From Candidatus Nitrotoga fabula (GTDB lineage: Bacteria; Pseudomonadota; Gammaproteobacteria; Burkholderiales; Gallionellaceae), in NCBI RefSeq assembly GCF_905221025.1, contig NZ_CAJNBL010000014.1, positions 1-36,099 of the forward strand: a stretch of DNA of 36,099 nt. The letters run 5' to 3'. Within the stretch, counting starts at the first letter, position 1; each line of letters starts with the position of its first letter. Of this stretch, positions 1 to 8,415 are shown piece by piece. The position numbers and the translations under genes are program-made. A model generated the notes under the pieces. That model ran no database searches. It was not told where the DNA came from and was given only the letters and a program-made list of their open reading frames with translations.

Positions 1-116
1 GGACCAAGGCCAAGCTGCGCGATGCGGCCAACGAGCACATGGCCATGTTAGAGAAATCACCCGAGCGGGTGATGAGCTTCTTTCAGGATCCCAGGGTCAA
101 ATATGCCGCCGGTTGA
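1..116 (+). CDS. C-terminal end of an unidentified protein (possibly a transposase), cut by the window edge
   Basis: A frame open from base 3 to the TGA at 114-116 encodes about 37 residues ending in a basic, amphipathic stretch (SPERVMSFFQDPRVKYAAG). The coding character is good and the start lies outside the window. The ending reminds me of the C-termini of some DDE transposases, but I cannot place the family. The non-genic, fragment-rich DNA that follows fits an insertion-sequence edge. The assignment to a transposase is a guess; the presence of a real C-terminus is more likely. Confidence 0.4.
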   Translation, partial: TKAKLRDAANEHMAMLEKSPERVMSFFQDPRVKYAAG

Positions 117-476
117 GACTTCATGAGGCCGAAGCAATAATTGGTTCAGTCAGGTGATGGGGAAAGTTCAGGTTACCCCTACCCCAGCAACCTGCGAACG
201 GCGAACGCTTGATGACGTAGCGGGCTTTGGCGAAGCCATGAAGGGCGACGGCGTGAAGCGGTTGCGGCAAGAAGAGATTGCAGGCCGGGATACGGAGTTT
301 AAAGCAGATGGCGGTTCTATCGCCGTCTGCGCTCTGTGGGATATCAGTGTGCCAGCGATGGCGTGGGGCTTGCGGTTTATGCAAGCGACGTGACTGAGCG
401 GTTTCATGTATTGACTCAATCAAACCTGTTCATGTGATTAATCCGAGCATTTCTGGAGGTATTTTTGGTGATCAGG

Positions 477-495
477 AATTTTCTGGTGTACCCCT
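477..495 (+). repeat. 19-bp direct repeat, copy 1
   Basis: AATTTTCTGGTGTACCCCT matches 18 of 19 bases of the copy at 1242-1260. The two copies bracket a 750-base stretch carrying only gene fragments. They could be element ends or copies of a dispersed short repeat. Confidence 0.55.
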
Positions 496-503
496 AGGGG
501 TAC
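488..503. repeat. Perfect 16-bp palindrome GTACCCCTAGGGGTAC
   Basis: The 16 bases equal their own reverse complement. The left half overlaps the 19-base repeat whose second copy is at 1242-1260, so the palindrome may be the joined end of a mobile element, where an end repeat meets its inverted copy. No protein-binding role can be assigned from sequence. Confidence 0.6.
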
Positions 504-538
504 CCATTAGACCCAAAAAAGAGGCTCTTCATCATTAA

Positions 539-874
539 CGGGGGACACCGACATTCATTAGACTTGTTTTTGCGAAGAGGCTAATCTTTCCAAACGGCGG
601 ATGGGCCAGGCTTGATTCGATTGCTTTGGGAAAATGGAAGCCGTGGTATCCCCGGCCCGTGATGATCGCCTGTGACCGGTTTATGGAAAAGGATAAGGAA
701 GGTGTTTCGCACTGGTTTGATGTGGTGCCGCAAATGGTCATTCAGGGACTTCTGGCAGAACGAAATCAACAACAGCGGGTGTATATCGTGACCGAGCCGC
801 CGCCAGACAATCTGGCATGGATTCACGACCGATGGCCGCGATTGGTAAAGCTGGCACCTACTCAACCTGATTAA
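539..874 (+). pseudogene. Fragment of an unidentified protein, 5' end missing
   Basis: The frame is open from just after a TAA at 536-538 to the TAA at 872-874 and encodes about 111 residues with no ATG near its beginning. The only possible starts are internal TTG (626) or GTG (661) codons. The residues look protein-like: an aromatic- and proline-rich stretch (WKPWYPRPVMIA), then SHWFDVVPQMVIQGLL, then a VYIVTEPPP segment. I do not recognise the family. Lack of a start, and a position among repeats beside a possible transposase tail, suggest a decayed remnant; a short gene starting at the TTG is the alternative. Confidence 0.4.
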
Positions 875-1315
875 CAGGTGTATGGCTTTCATATTGAATG
901 AGTGAATTCAGAACTGGTGGACTATCTGGACTACCGCTGTAAGGGATTGAACATAAGCTGAACGCACAACCCGACACACCTTGGATAGGTATTGCGGGAA
1001 TGGATACCGAAGGCATGACGGTAATAAGCGCGGCAAACGCTTTACACGCATCGCAATTCACTCCTTCCTTACTTAAGTGCTGAATGCCAAAAGTGGCATA
1101 GCGGCAAGAATAGCCCTGTGGCATGACTGGACACCTCCCCCAATGTTTGGATGGGAATGCAAGCGCCTTGAGTGGGTAGTCAGCGGAAGAGTTTTAGGGA
1201 TGCTGCAATGAGGTTTGCTGAGGCTATTTCATACGCCTAGCAATTTTCTGGTTTACCCCTAAAACAATAAGAGTAAATTTTCTTACAACCGTAAATCAGT
1301 AACTCATTGATTTAA
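875..1315. other. Intergenic stretch downstream of the tRNA operon
   Basis: No gene with a start, ribosome binding site and recognisable product is visible on either strand. It contains the second copy of the 19-base repeat at 1242-1260. Just beyond tRNA-Pro, in its direction of reading, there is a small inverted repeat (AAATCA/TGATTT) without a T run, so it is at most a weak terminator. Confidence 0.5.
1242..1260 (+). repeat. 19-bp direct repeat, copy 2
   Basis: AATTTTCTGGTTTACCCCT differs by one base from the copy at 477-495. It lies about 55 bases beyond the 3' end of tRNA-Pro, a type of gene often used as an integration site. No third copy inside tRNA-Pro was seen. Confidence 0.55.
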
Positions 1316-1392
<77 letters not shown>

Positions 1393-1453
1393 AAAAGAAA
1401 AAATTATAACAGAGGAAAAATTTCAGCGGAAAATTTTCTTCCGGTGAACCACA

Positions 1454-1527
1454 TGGAGGCGGGGGTCGGAATCGAACCGGCGTACACGGCTTTGCAGGCC
1501 GCTGCATGACCACTCTGCCACCCCGCC
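1454..1527 (-). tRNA. tRNA-Cys (anticodon GCA)
   Basis: The acceptor stem GGCGGGG/CCCCGCC, discriminator U, encoded CCA and the anticodon loop CTGCAAA flanked by GCGGC and GCCGT identify a cysteine tRNA. It is the middle gene of the operon, about 60 bases from each neighbour. Confidence 0.97.
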
Positions 1528-1584
1528 ATGTTGCGCATGCTTAAGCTAAAAAATTATAGAAAAGTATTGCACTTTTCCAGAATA

Positions 1585-1660
1585 TGGAGCGGGAAACGAG
1601 GCTCGAACTCGCGACCTCAACCTTGGCAAGGTTGCGCTCTACCAACTGAGCTATTCCCGC
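1585..1660 (-). tRNA. tRNA-Gly (anticodon GCC)
   Basis: The acceptor stem GCGGGAA/TTCCCGC, D-arm AGCTCAGTTGGTAGAGC, anticodon loop TTGCCAA and encoded CCA are all present. The anticodon GCC reads GGC and GGU. It is the promoter-proximal gene of the leftward tRNA operon. Confidence 0.97.
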
Positions 1661-1675
1661 AAAAATGAAGTCCGC

Positions 1676-1703
1676 ATTATAGTGATATTGTTTGCCGTGT
1701 CAA
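1676..1703 (-). promoter_or_regulatory. Consensus sigma-70 promoter of the tRNA operon
   Basis: On the complementary strand a perfect -35 TTGACA (1698-1703) and a perfect -10 TATAAT (1676-1681) are separated by 16 bases. The bases just after the -10 are GC-rich, as in stable-RNA promoters under stringent control. The mature tRNA-Gly begins 16 bases after the -10 box. Confidence 0.88.
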
Positions 1704-1830
1704 GAAACTCCCTGCAATTTTTTGCTGTTGCGCCCCGGTATGGCGCACGTGACATGTCTGCATTTTCCTGGAACGCGAACGGTTTTGCCCAGTCATAGGA
1801 GTCTGAACCGAGATCCATCGAGGTTAATCC

Positions 1831-1860
1831 CTGAGCCCTGCCCGGTGCTTGGAGTATAAT
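1831..1860 (+). promoter_or_regulatory. Probable promoter of the RNase II-like gene
   Basis: A perfect TATAAT (1855-1860) lies 27 bases before the ATG at 1888, but the -35 region (about 1831-1837, CTGAGCC) matches poorly. Transcription would begin near 1867 with a leader of about 20 bases. No clear Shine-Dalgarno sequence precedes the ATG. Confidence 0.45.
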
Positions 1861-1887
1861 CCGGTTATTCATTTCGACCCATTTCCT

Positions 1888-3756
1888 ATGAATATATTTT
1901 ATGAAGAAGACGGCTGTTTCAAGGTCGGCTCGATACTTTCTGACAATACAGCCTCCCTGCAAATCGAAAACCAGCACGGCAAGCGCGGCAAGATCAAGGC
2001 TGCCAATGTACTGCTGCGCTTCAACCAGCCGGGGATGGCTGAATTCATGGTTCAGGCGGAAAATATCGCCGCAGAAATGGACGTGGAATTCCTGTGGGAA
2101 TGCAGCCCGCAGGAAGATTTCAGCTTCAGCGATCTGGCCAGCGAATATTTTGGCCATGCTCCCAGCCCGATGGAAGCCGCAGGCACGCTGATTCGCCTGC
2201 ATTCCTCGCCGATGTATTTTTACAAGAAGGGCAAGGGACACTACCGGGCCGCGCCTCCGGACGCGCTCAAGGCCGCGCTGGCCAGCGCGGAAAGAAAGCG
2301 CCTGCAGGCTGCCCTGCAGGAACGTTATACGCAAGAACTATGCGCTTTTACGCTGCCACCGGAATTTTCCGGCATGGTGCAGCAACTGCTGTATAAGCCG
2401 GACCGCAACTCCATTGAAGTGAAGGCGCTGGAAGCCGCATGCGCCGCCACGCATCTGTCTCCGGCCCATTTGCTGCAGCGCTGCGGTGCCGTTCCCTCCT
2501 CGCATGATTATCATCTGCATCGCTTCCTGCTTGAAAACTTCCCTCGCGGAACGGATTTTTCCGAAGTGGAACTTTCCATCTGCGGTGACCTGCCCCTGGC
2601 GGAAGACACTGCGTTCAGCATCGACGATGCGGTGACCACTGAAATTGACGATGCCTTTTCGGTGCGGAAGCTGCCCGGCGGCAACTGGCGGATCGGCGTG
2701 CATATCGCCGCCCCCTCTCTGGGGATAGAACATGGATCAGAGGGTGACCAGATCGCGATGCAGCGCATGTCCACGGTATATATGCCGGGAAACAAGATCA
2801 CAATGCTGCCGGATCGCGTGATACAGAAATTCACCCTGAGCGAAGACCGGGTCTGCCCTGCGCTTTCCATGTATCTGGAAGTGGACCCGGAAACCCTTTC
2901 CGTGCTTGGAACGGAAAGCCGCATCGAGCGTATTCATATCGCCGCCAATCTGCGCCATGACACGCTGGAACAGCTGTTCAATGAAGACACGCTGGCCGCT
3001 GGCAGGCTGGACTATCCCTTTGCTTCCGAACTCACGCTGTTGTGGAACCTGGCGCAAAAGCTGGAGGCGGCGCGCGGCAAATCCACGGAAAACGGCATTC
3101 CGCAGGTCGATTTCAATTTTCACGTGGAGAATGATTTTATTACCATCACTACACGCCAGCGCGGCTCACCGATTGACAAGTTGGTGTCGGAATTGATGAT
3201 TTTCGTGAATGCGGAATGGGGCAGACTGCTTGCCGCGCACGAAATCCCGGGAATATACCGCTCGCAGAATAATGGGAAAGTGAAGATGAGCACCGTGCCG
3301 GCTCCGCACCAGGGACTGGGCGTGGCGCAATATCTGTGGTCCAGCTCCCCGCTGCGCCGTTACGTGGACTTTGTCAACCAGCGCCAGATTATCAGCCTGC
3401 TGCGCGAGGAACCGCCGGTCTTCAGCAAGAATGACACCGCCCTGTTTGCCGTGATCCGCGACTTCGACGCCGCCTATACGGCATACAATGAATTTCAGCG
3501 GAACATGGAGCGCTACTGGTGCCTGCGCTGGCTGATGCAGGAAAATGTACTCCAGGCAGAGGCACTGGTGCTTCGCGAGAACCTGATCAGGTTCTCGCGC
3601 ATTCCGCTGATCGGGCGCATCCCGTCATTGCCTGAACTGCCGCCCAGCACGAAAGTGATTCTGGAAATCGCCGATATTGACCTGCTCGACCTGAATTTCA
3701 ATGCCCGCTTTGTCTCCAGGATTGAAGAACCCGAGGTAGCCGACGCTATTTGCTAG
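1888..3756 (+). CDS. rnb: RNB-domain 3'-5' exoribonuclease (RNase II/R family)
   Basis: The protein has 622 residues and should be a cytoplasmic processive 3'-5' exoribonuclease degrading RNA to short products. The acidic metal-binding cluster of the RNB domain is visible as SIDDAVTTEIDDAFSV, followed by WRIGVHIAAP. The C-terminal half has the family's conserved run SELMIFVNAEWGRLLA, an IYRSQ segment and SSPLRRYVDFVNQRQ. Its length is close to the E. coli RNase II size, and the N-terminus is divergent, as in betaproteobacterial homologues. The frame is open 39 bases further upstream, but the ATG at 1888 gives a natural N-terminus (MNIFYEEDGCFKVG) and falls just after a -10 box. The TonB-like gene follows 30 bases later. 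RNase R is less likely because there is no long C-terminal S1/basic tail. Confidence 0.88.
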   Translation: MNIFYEEDGCFKVGSILSDNTASLQIENQHGKRGKIKAANVLLRFNQPGMAEFMVQAENIAAEMDVEFLWECSPQEDFSFSDLASEYFGHAPSPMEAAGTLIRLHSSPMYFYKKGKGHYRAAPPDALKAALASAERKRLQAALQERYTQELCAFTLPPEFSGMVQQLLYKPDRNSIEVKALEAACAATHLSPAHLLQRCGAVPSSHDYHLHRFLLENFPRGTDFSEVELSICGDLPLAEDTAFSIDDAVTTEIDDAFSVRKLPGGNWRIGVHIAAPSLGIEHGSEGDQIAMQRMSTVYMPGNKITMLPDRVIQKFTLSEDRVCPALSMYLEVDPETLSVLGTESRIERIHIAANLRHDTLEQLFNEDTLAAGRLDYPFASELTLLWNLAQKLEAARGKSTENGIPQVDFNFHVENDFITITTRQRGSPIDKLVSELMIFVNAEWGRLLAAHEIPGIYRSQNNGKVKMSTVPAPHQGLGVAQYLWSSSPLRRYVDFVNQRQIISLLREEPPVFSKNDTALFAVIRDFDAAYTAYNEFQRNMERYWCLRWLMQENVLQAEALVLRENLIRFSRIPLIGRIPSLPELPPSTKVILEIADIDLLDLNFNARFVSRIEEPEVADAIC

Positions 3757-3786
3757 AAACCGGCGGGATGAGTTTCTGCACAGAAT

Positions 3787-4722
3787 ATGTCCATTACCGA
3801 AATGCAATTGAATTCTCCCGCTGGAAATACCGGCACGATATCCGGGAAATTCTCCGCATTTCCGCAATGGGTCCGGCAGACGGTCACCGCCACTTTTGCC
3901 TTTTCTCTGGCGCTGCACGCCTTTATTCTGTTTGGCATTGGCTTTTCCCTGCCCCAGCTGCAGAAAATGCAGCAGAATTCACCGCCCCTGCACGTAGTGC
4001 TGGTAAACAGCAAGTCACAATCGGCCCCGAAAAAGGCGGATGCCCTGGCGCAGAATAATCTGGACGGTGGCGGCAACACCCCCAAAGATCGCACCGCAAC
4101 CACCCCGCTGCCCGTGCTGAACGATGCGCTGCAATACCAGTCCGAACAGTCCGCGCAGCGTGTGCAGCAACTTGAACAGGAAGTCCGGCGTCTGATGACG
4201 CAGGCTTCCATTCGCAACTATCGCGTGCCGCAACCCACAGCGCAGAATCCGGAATTCCGGAAAAAAGACGCACGCAATAATGGAAAAGACCCGGATGAAC
4301 GCAGTCTGCAGATTGCACGGCTGGAAGCGGAGATCAGCAAGAACCTGGATGCTTATCAGAAATTGCCGCGGCGCAAGTTTATCGGTGCGCGTACCGAGGA
4401 ATATCGCTTCGCGCAGTATATTGAGGACTGGCGCACCAAGGTGGAGCGGGTTGGGAACATGAATTACCCGCAGGCCGCGCGTGAAAAACAGATTTACGGA
4501 AATCTTCAACTCAGCGTTTCCATCCACGCAGATGGCCGGGTGGAAAAAATTGAGGTCAGCCGCTCATCCCGCCAGCCTGTCCTGGATGCGGCGGCCAGAC
4601 ATATTGTCAGGCTGGCCGCCCCGTTTCCGCCATTCCCCCCGGATATACGCAGGGACACCGATATTCTCACCATTACACGCACCTGGACATTTACTTCATC
4701 GGATACGCTGGAAAGCGAGTAG
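3787..4722 (+). CDS. tonB: TonB-like energy-transducing protein
   Basis: The 311-residue protein has a cytoplasmic N-terminus of about 30 residues, one membrane anchor near residues 32-52 (TATFAFSLALHAFILFGIGF), a Gln/Pro-rich periplasmic linker with a probable coiled coil near 117-135 and 175-195, and a C-terminal TonB domain from about 215. That domain shows MNYPQAAREKQIYGNLQLSV and DGRVEKIEV. Such proteins couple the proton motive force, through ExbB-ExbD, to outer-membrane transporters; no exbBD or receptor gene is in the window. It lies 30 bases after the RNase gene, an arrangement common in betaproteobacteria, so the two may be co-transcribed. A TolA-like role is an alternative. Confidence 0.8.
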   Translation: MSITEMQLNSPAGNTGTISGKFSAFPQWVRQTVTATFAFSLALHAFILFGIGFSLPQLQKMQQNSPPLHVVLVNSKSQSAPKKADALAQNNLDGGGNTPKDRTATTPLPVLNDALQYQSEQSAQRVQQLEQEVRRLMTQASIRNYRVPQPTAQNPEFRKKDARNNGKDPDERSLQIARLEAEISKNLDAYQKLPRRKFIGARTEEYRFAQYIEDWRTKVERVGNMNYPQAAREKQIYGNLQLSVSIHADGRVEKIEVSRSSRQPVLDAAARHIVRLAAPFPPFPPDIRRDTDILTITRTWTFTSSDTLESE

Positions 4723-4838
4723 CCGCTTGCGCTAAAAAGCGGACCGGTATCTGTCGACTTCATGATATGCTAATAGAAATGTTTCCCGCCCCGCCGCTGC
4801 AAGCACACCGGGAAAACAGCCGTTTGTAGAGTAAGCGA

Positions 4839-5249
4839 ATGACAAGAACATGGAAGAATTTATGCTTAGTCATGCTGCTGTCAATGCTGCAGAGCATTGC
4901 ACCGCTCGTCCATGCCCATGTTGGCGGGGATTTCCATCCCGGGGGCATTCATTTCCATACCGGGAATATCCAGCTTCATCTGGATGACACCCTGGCCAGC
5001 CAGGATCATCACTCCGCAGACCAGGCAGTTCTGGAGCAGATCAGGCCGGAATTCCCGGCCGTCGGCATGTCGCAGGGATACAAGAAAGAATTTTTCCTAT
5101 TACTGGCCGACATTCCTGAACTGTCCTGCGCCAAACCACCGCATCTCCCGTTGATTACGGCAACACCGGCCCTGACTGGCCGGATGCAGGAAATTGCCAC
5201 GCCTGCCTGCTGCACGCTCCCTCCGGCCCAGGCTCCGCCGTTGATCTGA
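4839..5249 (+). CDS. Small exported His-rich protein upstream of czcCBA
   Basis: The 136-residue product has an N-terminal signal peptide (basic start MTRTWKN, hydrophobic core to about residue 22, cut after VHA) and then a histidine-rich mature start with HVGGDFHPGGIHFHTGNIQLH and later DHHSAD. Cysteines sit near residue 102 and as a CC pair near 124. The layout resembles the small periplasmic metal-binding proteins (CzcI/CopL-like) encoded beside metal efflux operons, but I see no family signature. It precedes czcC by about 300 bases on the same strand. A metal-buffering or sensing role in the periplasm is an inference from composition and position. Confidence 0.65.
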   Translation: MTRTWKNLCLVMLLSMLQSIAPLVHAHVGGDFHPGGIHFHTGNIQLHLDDTLASQDHHSADQAVLEQIRPEFPAVGMSQGYKKEFFLLLADIPELSCAKPPHLPLITATPALTGRMQEIATPACCTLPPAQAPPLI

Positions 5250-5555
5250 CTCGCCAATTTTCATGACCCGACCGCTTTCTGATCTGGCATGATGGAAACC
5301 AGGACTGGAAAGGCACAAATTCTGTCGCCGCACCTTCCTGTCAACCCGAATCATTCCAGACGGAAACAGGCAATACCGGCAATGCGTCCGGCAAGCCCGG
5401 TATCCTGTAAAGCAGGATCTGCCCGATCAGACAGCCAGCAAGACGGGATTCAAATAATATTCACAGAAGTAATCAGGTGAATGGGGTGGACGGCATTTCA
5501 TGTGCATGTCCCGCCCCGCTGCCGGGATATCTTCCGGTTTCACCAGGAGAATGAA
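5250..5555. other. Leader region before czcC, no gene supported
   Basis: The 306 bases carry only short frames without ribosome binding sites. AGGAGA at 5545-5550 serves the czcC start at 5556. A promoter may lie here, but no convincing -35/-10 pair stood out. Confidence 0.5.
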
Positions 5556-6854
5556 ATGAGGACTCATTTTTTATTGCTGGGGCTGGGGCTGGCGCTGGCG
5601 TTCCTGTACGATCTGCACCAGGCTGCTGAAGCGGCCAGCCTTGGCATCGACAGAACGGTGGGGACAAATGCGATCCACCCTACCGAGCTGGCTGCGCCTC
5701 TTACGCTCCGGACGGCTCTCGAACTGGCATATGGAGCCAACCCGGCCCTGTCTGCGGCAAGGCGGGAGCTGGAGGCCGTGGATGGCTCCATCCTCCAGGC
5801 CGGCCTTGTGCCTAACCCCAGAGTGGAAGCACTGGTGGAAGATTTTCGCCCGGATAACCGGCTTGCAGCGGTTTACCTCCATCAACCGCTGGAAATGGGG
5901 GGCAAGCGCCCAGCCCGGATTGCAGCTGCCGAACGAAGGCATGACGTTGCCCTGGCGGAAATGAATGCCCTGCGCGCAGAAATCCGTGCGGCAGTCATGG
6001 CGGCTTTTTTCGATGTGCTGGTAGCTCAGGAGCGTCTGCAACTGACCCGGGAGCTGGTCACACTTTCGCAGCGTGCCACCACTGCCGCATCGAAGCGGGT
6101 TGCGGCTGGAAAGGTGTCTCCGGTCGAAGAAACCAGGGCACGGGTTGCCGAAGCAAGCGTGCGGGTCGAGCTGAGCCAGGCGGCCACCGGCCTTGAAGTG
6201 GCGCGCAAACGCTTGGCAGCGCTGTGGCGCAATCCGGAGCCCCGCTTCGAACGCGCCGTGGGCCAGGTGGACGCCCTGCCCAATCTTCCGACCAAAAAGG
6301 AATTGGATGAACGCATGGCAAATGCTCCCGGTCTGGCTCGCGCACAACTGGAGGTAAGCCGTCGCGAAGCGCTGATGGAAGTGGAGCGCAGCCTGCGGAT
6401 TCCGGACGTGACCTTCAGCGTAGGCGGCAGAAGAAACAATGAGCTGGGGCTGAACCAGGGTCTGGTCGGCGTCTCCGTACCGATCCCTTTCTTCAATCGC
6501 AACCAGGGCAACATACTGGAAGCGGAGCGCAGAATTGACAAGGCACGGGACGAACTCTCGGGGACCGAAACCCGTATTCATAGCGAAATCTTCCAGGCGC
6601 TGGAGCGCCTGAATATTGCCCGGCAGGAAATCGAAATATTGCAGCAGGAGATTCTTCCGGGCTCGCAGAGCGCCTATGATGCCGCAACCAAGGGCTACAT
6701 CATGGGAAAGTTCAGTTTCCTTGAGGTACTGGATGCCCAGCGTACCCTGTTCCAGTCCAAATCCCAATATCTGCGCGCCCTTGCGGAAGCTCACCGGTCC
6801 GCCGCTGACATAGAAAAGATACTGGGCGAATCAACCGGGCAGTCCGTGCCCTGA
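5556..6854 (+). CDS. czcC: Outer-membrane factor of RND metal efflux (CzcC family)
   Basis: This TolC-type outer-membrane channel of 432 residues would connect the CzcAB complex to the outside. The ATG at 5556 is chosen because AGGAGA ends 5 bases upstream and a signal peptide (MRTHFLLLGLGLALAFLYD) follows; the longer frame from 5481 lacks this. Two OEP repeats are recognisable: LRTALELAYGANPALSAARREL near residue 50, and long Ala/Glu/Arg-rich helices (TRARVAEASVRVELSQA; ERRIDKARDELSG) forming the coiled-coil barrel. The C-terminal part contains GKFSFLEVLDAQRTLFQSKSQY, the usual end of the family. It is the first gene of czcCBA; czcB starts 38 bases later. Confidence 0.9.
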   Translation: MRTHFLLLGLGLALAFLYDLHQAAEAASLGIDRTVGTNAIHPTELAAPLTLRTALELAYGANPALSAARRELEAVDGSILQAGLVPNPRVEALVEDFRPDNRLAAVYLHQPLEMGGKRPARIAAAERRHDVALAEMNALRAEIRAAVMAAFFDVLVAQERLQLTRELVTLSQRATTAASKRVAAGKVSPVEETRARVAEASVRVELSQAATGLEVARKRLAALWRNPEPRFERAVGQVDALPNLPTKKELDERMANAPGLARAQLEVSRREALMEVERSLRIPDVTFSVGGRRNNELGLNQGLVGVSVPIPFFNRNQGNILEAERRIDKARDELSGTETRIHSEIFQALERLNIARQEIEILQQEILPGSQSAYDAATKGYIMGKFSFLEVLDAQRTLFQSKSQYLRALAEAHRSAADIEKILGESTGQSVP

Positions 6855-6892
6855 CCGGCATGCGCAGGAACCGCAGATAAAGGCTAAAAGGC

Positions 6893-8395
6893 ATGAAATA
6901 CAACCCGAAAGACAAGCAGAAACTGTACATTATCATGGTTCTGGCAGCGGGCATCGTGCTCGCGGCTTTGATTCTTCTGACTCAAGGAGGCCAGAAACAT
7001 CCGCATGAACCGGATGCAAGCGGAAGCGGAACGGAAATTTCTGGTAGCACACATCAGAAAGGACCGCATGGTGGAAAGCTGTTCACCCGGAATGGCTATG
7101 AGCTTGAAATTTCGATCTTCGAAGAGGGTTCGGAACCCCGGTTTCGTATTCATACTTATCTGAAAGGCAAGCCGCTGAATCCTTCGGCCAACAGGGTGGC
7201 GCTCACCCTCGAAAGGCTGGGGCGCGCGCCCCAGAAAATCCGCTTCATGGCAAAGGATGATTATCTGTTGAGCAATGCGGTGATCGGCGAGCCGCATTCT
7301 TTCAGGGTAACGATCGAAGCGGAATATGGCGGCCAGCCTTACCGCTTTAATTACGAGCAAATCGAAGCGCGCGTGCACATGACCGACCCGCAGGTCGAGC
7401 TTGAAGGCATTGAAATCCTGACTGCCGGGCCGGCTCGCATCAAAGACACACTACCGTTGATCGGACACATCGGTTTCAACGAAAACAACGTGGTGTACAT
7501 CGTGCCACGCCTGGCCGGAGTTGTGGAATCGGTCGGTGCAAATGCAGGAGACCGGGTGCGCAAGGGACAGGTTCTGGCCGTGCTTTCCAGCCCGGTTCTG
7601 GCTGACCTGCGCAGCGAGCTCCTTGCAGCGCAGAAGCGGCTGGGTCTGGCCCGGGTCACTTACGAGCGCGAGAAAAAGCTATGGGAAGAGAAAATATCCG
7701 CTGAGCAGGATTACCTTCAGGCGCGCAGTGCCATGCAGGAAGCGGAAATTGTCACTCAACAATTGAAGCAGAAACTGGCTTCGCTCGGCGGCTCCATGAC
7801 CAACGGCAGCGACCTGGCCCGCTATGAAATTCGCGCGCCAATCGACGGCACAGTGATGCTAAAAAAAATCTCTGTCGGGCAGGTGCTCAAGGAAGACGCC
7901 GATATCTTTGTCGTGGCGGACTTATCCACAGTGTGGGCAGTACTGACCATCTACCCTAAAGATCTGAACGCCGTAAAAATCGGACAGCAGGCAACGATCA
8001 GGGCAACTTCCTTTGAATATCAGGGCAGCGGCAGCGTAGACCACATCGGCGCGTTGCTGGGCGAACAGACCCGCACGGCAGAAGCGCATATCATCCTGGC
8101 CAACCCCGGTGGAATCTGGCGTCCGGGGCTTCCCGTCAATATCGAGCTGGTTTTGGGGGAAACCACTGTACCGGTCGCGGTATCCGCAGAGGCCATTCAT
8201 ACAATAAATAACTGGACGGCAGTGTTTTTCCGGCATGACGGTGTGTTCGAGGCTCGCCAGCTGAAGCCGGGACGCAGGGATGGCAGCTTTGTCGAGGTGC
8301 TCGACGGTCTGAATTCAGGGGAACGGTATGCTGCAAAAAACAGTTTCTTGATCAAGGCGGACCTGGGCAAAAGCGGGGCAGCTCATGACCACTAG
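6893..8395 (+). CDS. czcB: Periplasmic adaptor subunit of RND metal efflux (CzcB family)
   Basis: The 500-residue membrane-fusion protein has one N-terminal membrane anchor (about 11-30), then a periplasmic N-terminal domain starting GPHGGKLFTRNGYELE, a His-containing metal-associated domain typical of CzcB proteins. A lipoyl-like half-motif follows near residue 203 (VPRLAGVVESVGANAGDRV), then an alpha-helical hairpin (about 240-300), the second lipoyl half (YEIRAPIDGTVM near 311) and beta-barrel segments. The C-terminus is AAHDH. It bridges the inner-membrane pump and CzcC and may hand metal to the pump. The long pre-lipoyl domain separates it from drug-efflux adaptors such as AcrA. Confidence 0.9.
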   Translation: MKYNPKDKQKLYIIMVLAAGIVLAALILLTQGGQKHPHEPDASGSGTEISGSTHQKGPHGGKLFTRNGYELEISIFEEGSEPRFRIHTYLKGKPLNPSANRVALTLERLGRAPQKIRFMAKDDYLLSNAVIGEPHSFRVTIEAEYGGQPYRFNYEQIEARVHMTDPQVELEGIEILTAGPARIKDTLPLIGHIGFNENNVVYIVPRLAGVVESVGANAGDRVRKGQVLAVLSSPVLADLRSELLAAQKRLGLARVTYEREKKLWEEKISAEQDYLQARSAMQEAEIVTQQLKQKLASLGGSMTNGSDLARYEIRAPIDGTVMLKKISVGQVLKEDADIFVVADLSTVWAVLTIYPKDLNAVKIGQQATIRATSFEYQGSGSVDHIGALLGEQTRTAEAHIILANPGGIWRPGLPVNIELVLGETTVPVAVSAEAIHTINNWTAVFFRHDGVFEARQLKPGRRDGSFVEVLDGLNSGERYAAKNSFLIKADLGKSGAAHDH

Positions 8396-8415
8396 CAGGT
8401 AATCGGGAGAAAGCC

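Larger units (their letters stand above)
117..538. other. Intergenic stretch without a convincing gene
   Basis: Overlapping short frames exist on both strands (for example 154-393 forward), but none has a ribosome binding site or a recognisable domain. The stretch contains a perfect 16-base palindrome at 488-503 and one copy of a 19-base repeat at 477-495. It is most simply read as flank or remnant of mobile DNA. Confidence 0.5.

Noticed and set aside
3755-3777. Inverted repeat AGAAAC/GTTTCT between the RNase and TonB-like genes
   Set aside because: Six base pairs, 11-base loop, no T run; likely chance, and the two genes are probably co-transcribed.
4723-4742. Hairpin CCGCTT/AAGCGG just after the tonB-like gene
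   Set aside because: The stem is only six base pairs with no T run on either strand, so I do not call it a terminator.
5571-6794. Long reverse-strand frame of 407 codons opposite czcC
   Set aside because: It lies entirely opposite czcC, which has a signal peptide and family motifs; the reverse frame has no ribosome binding site or recognisable domain.
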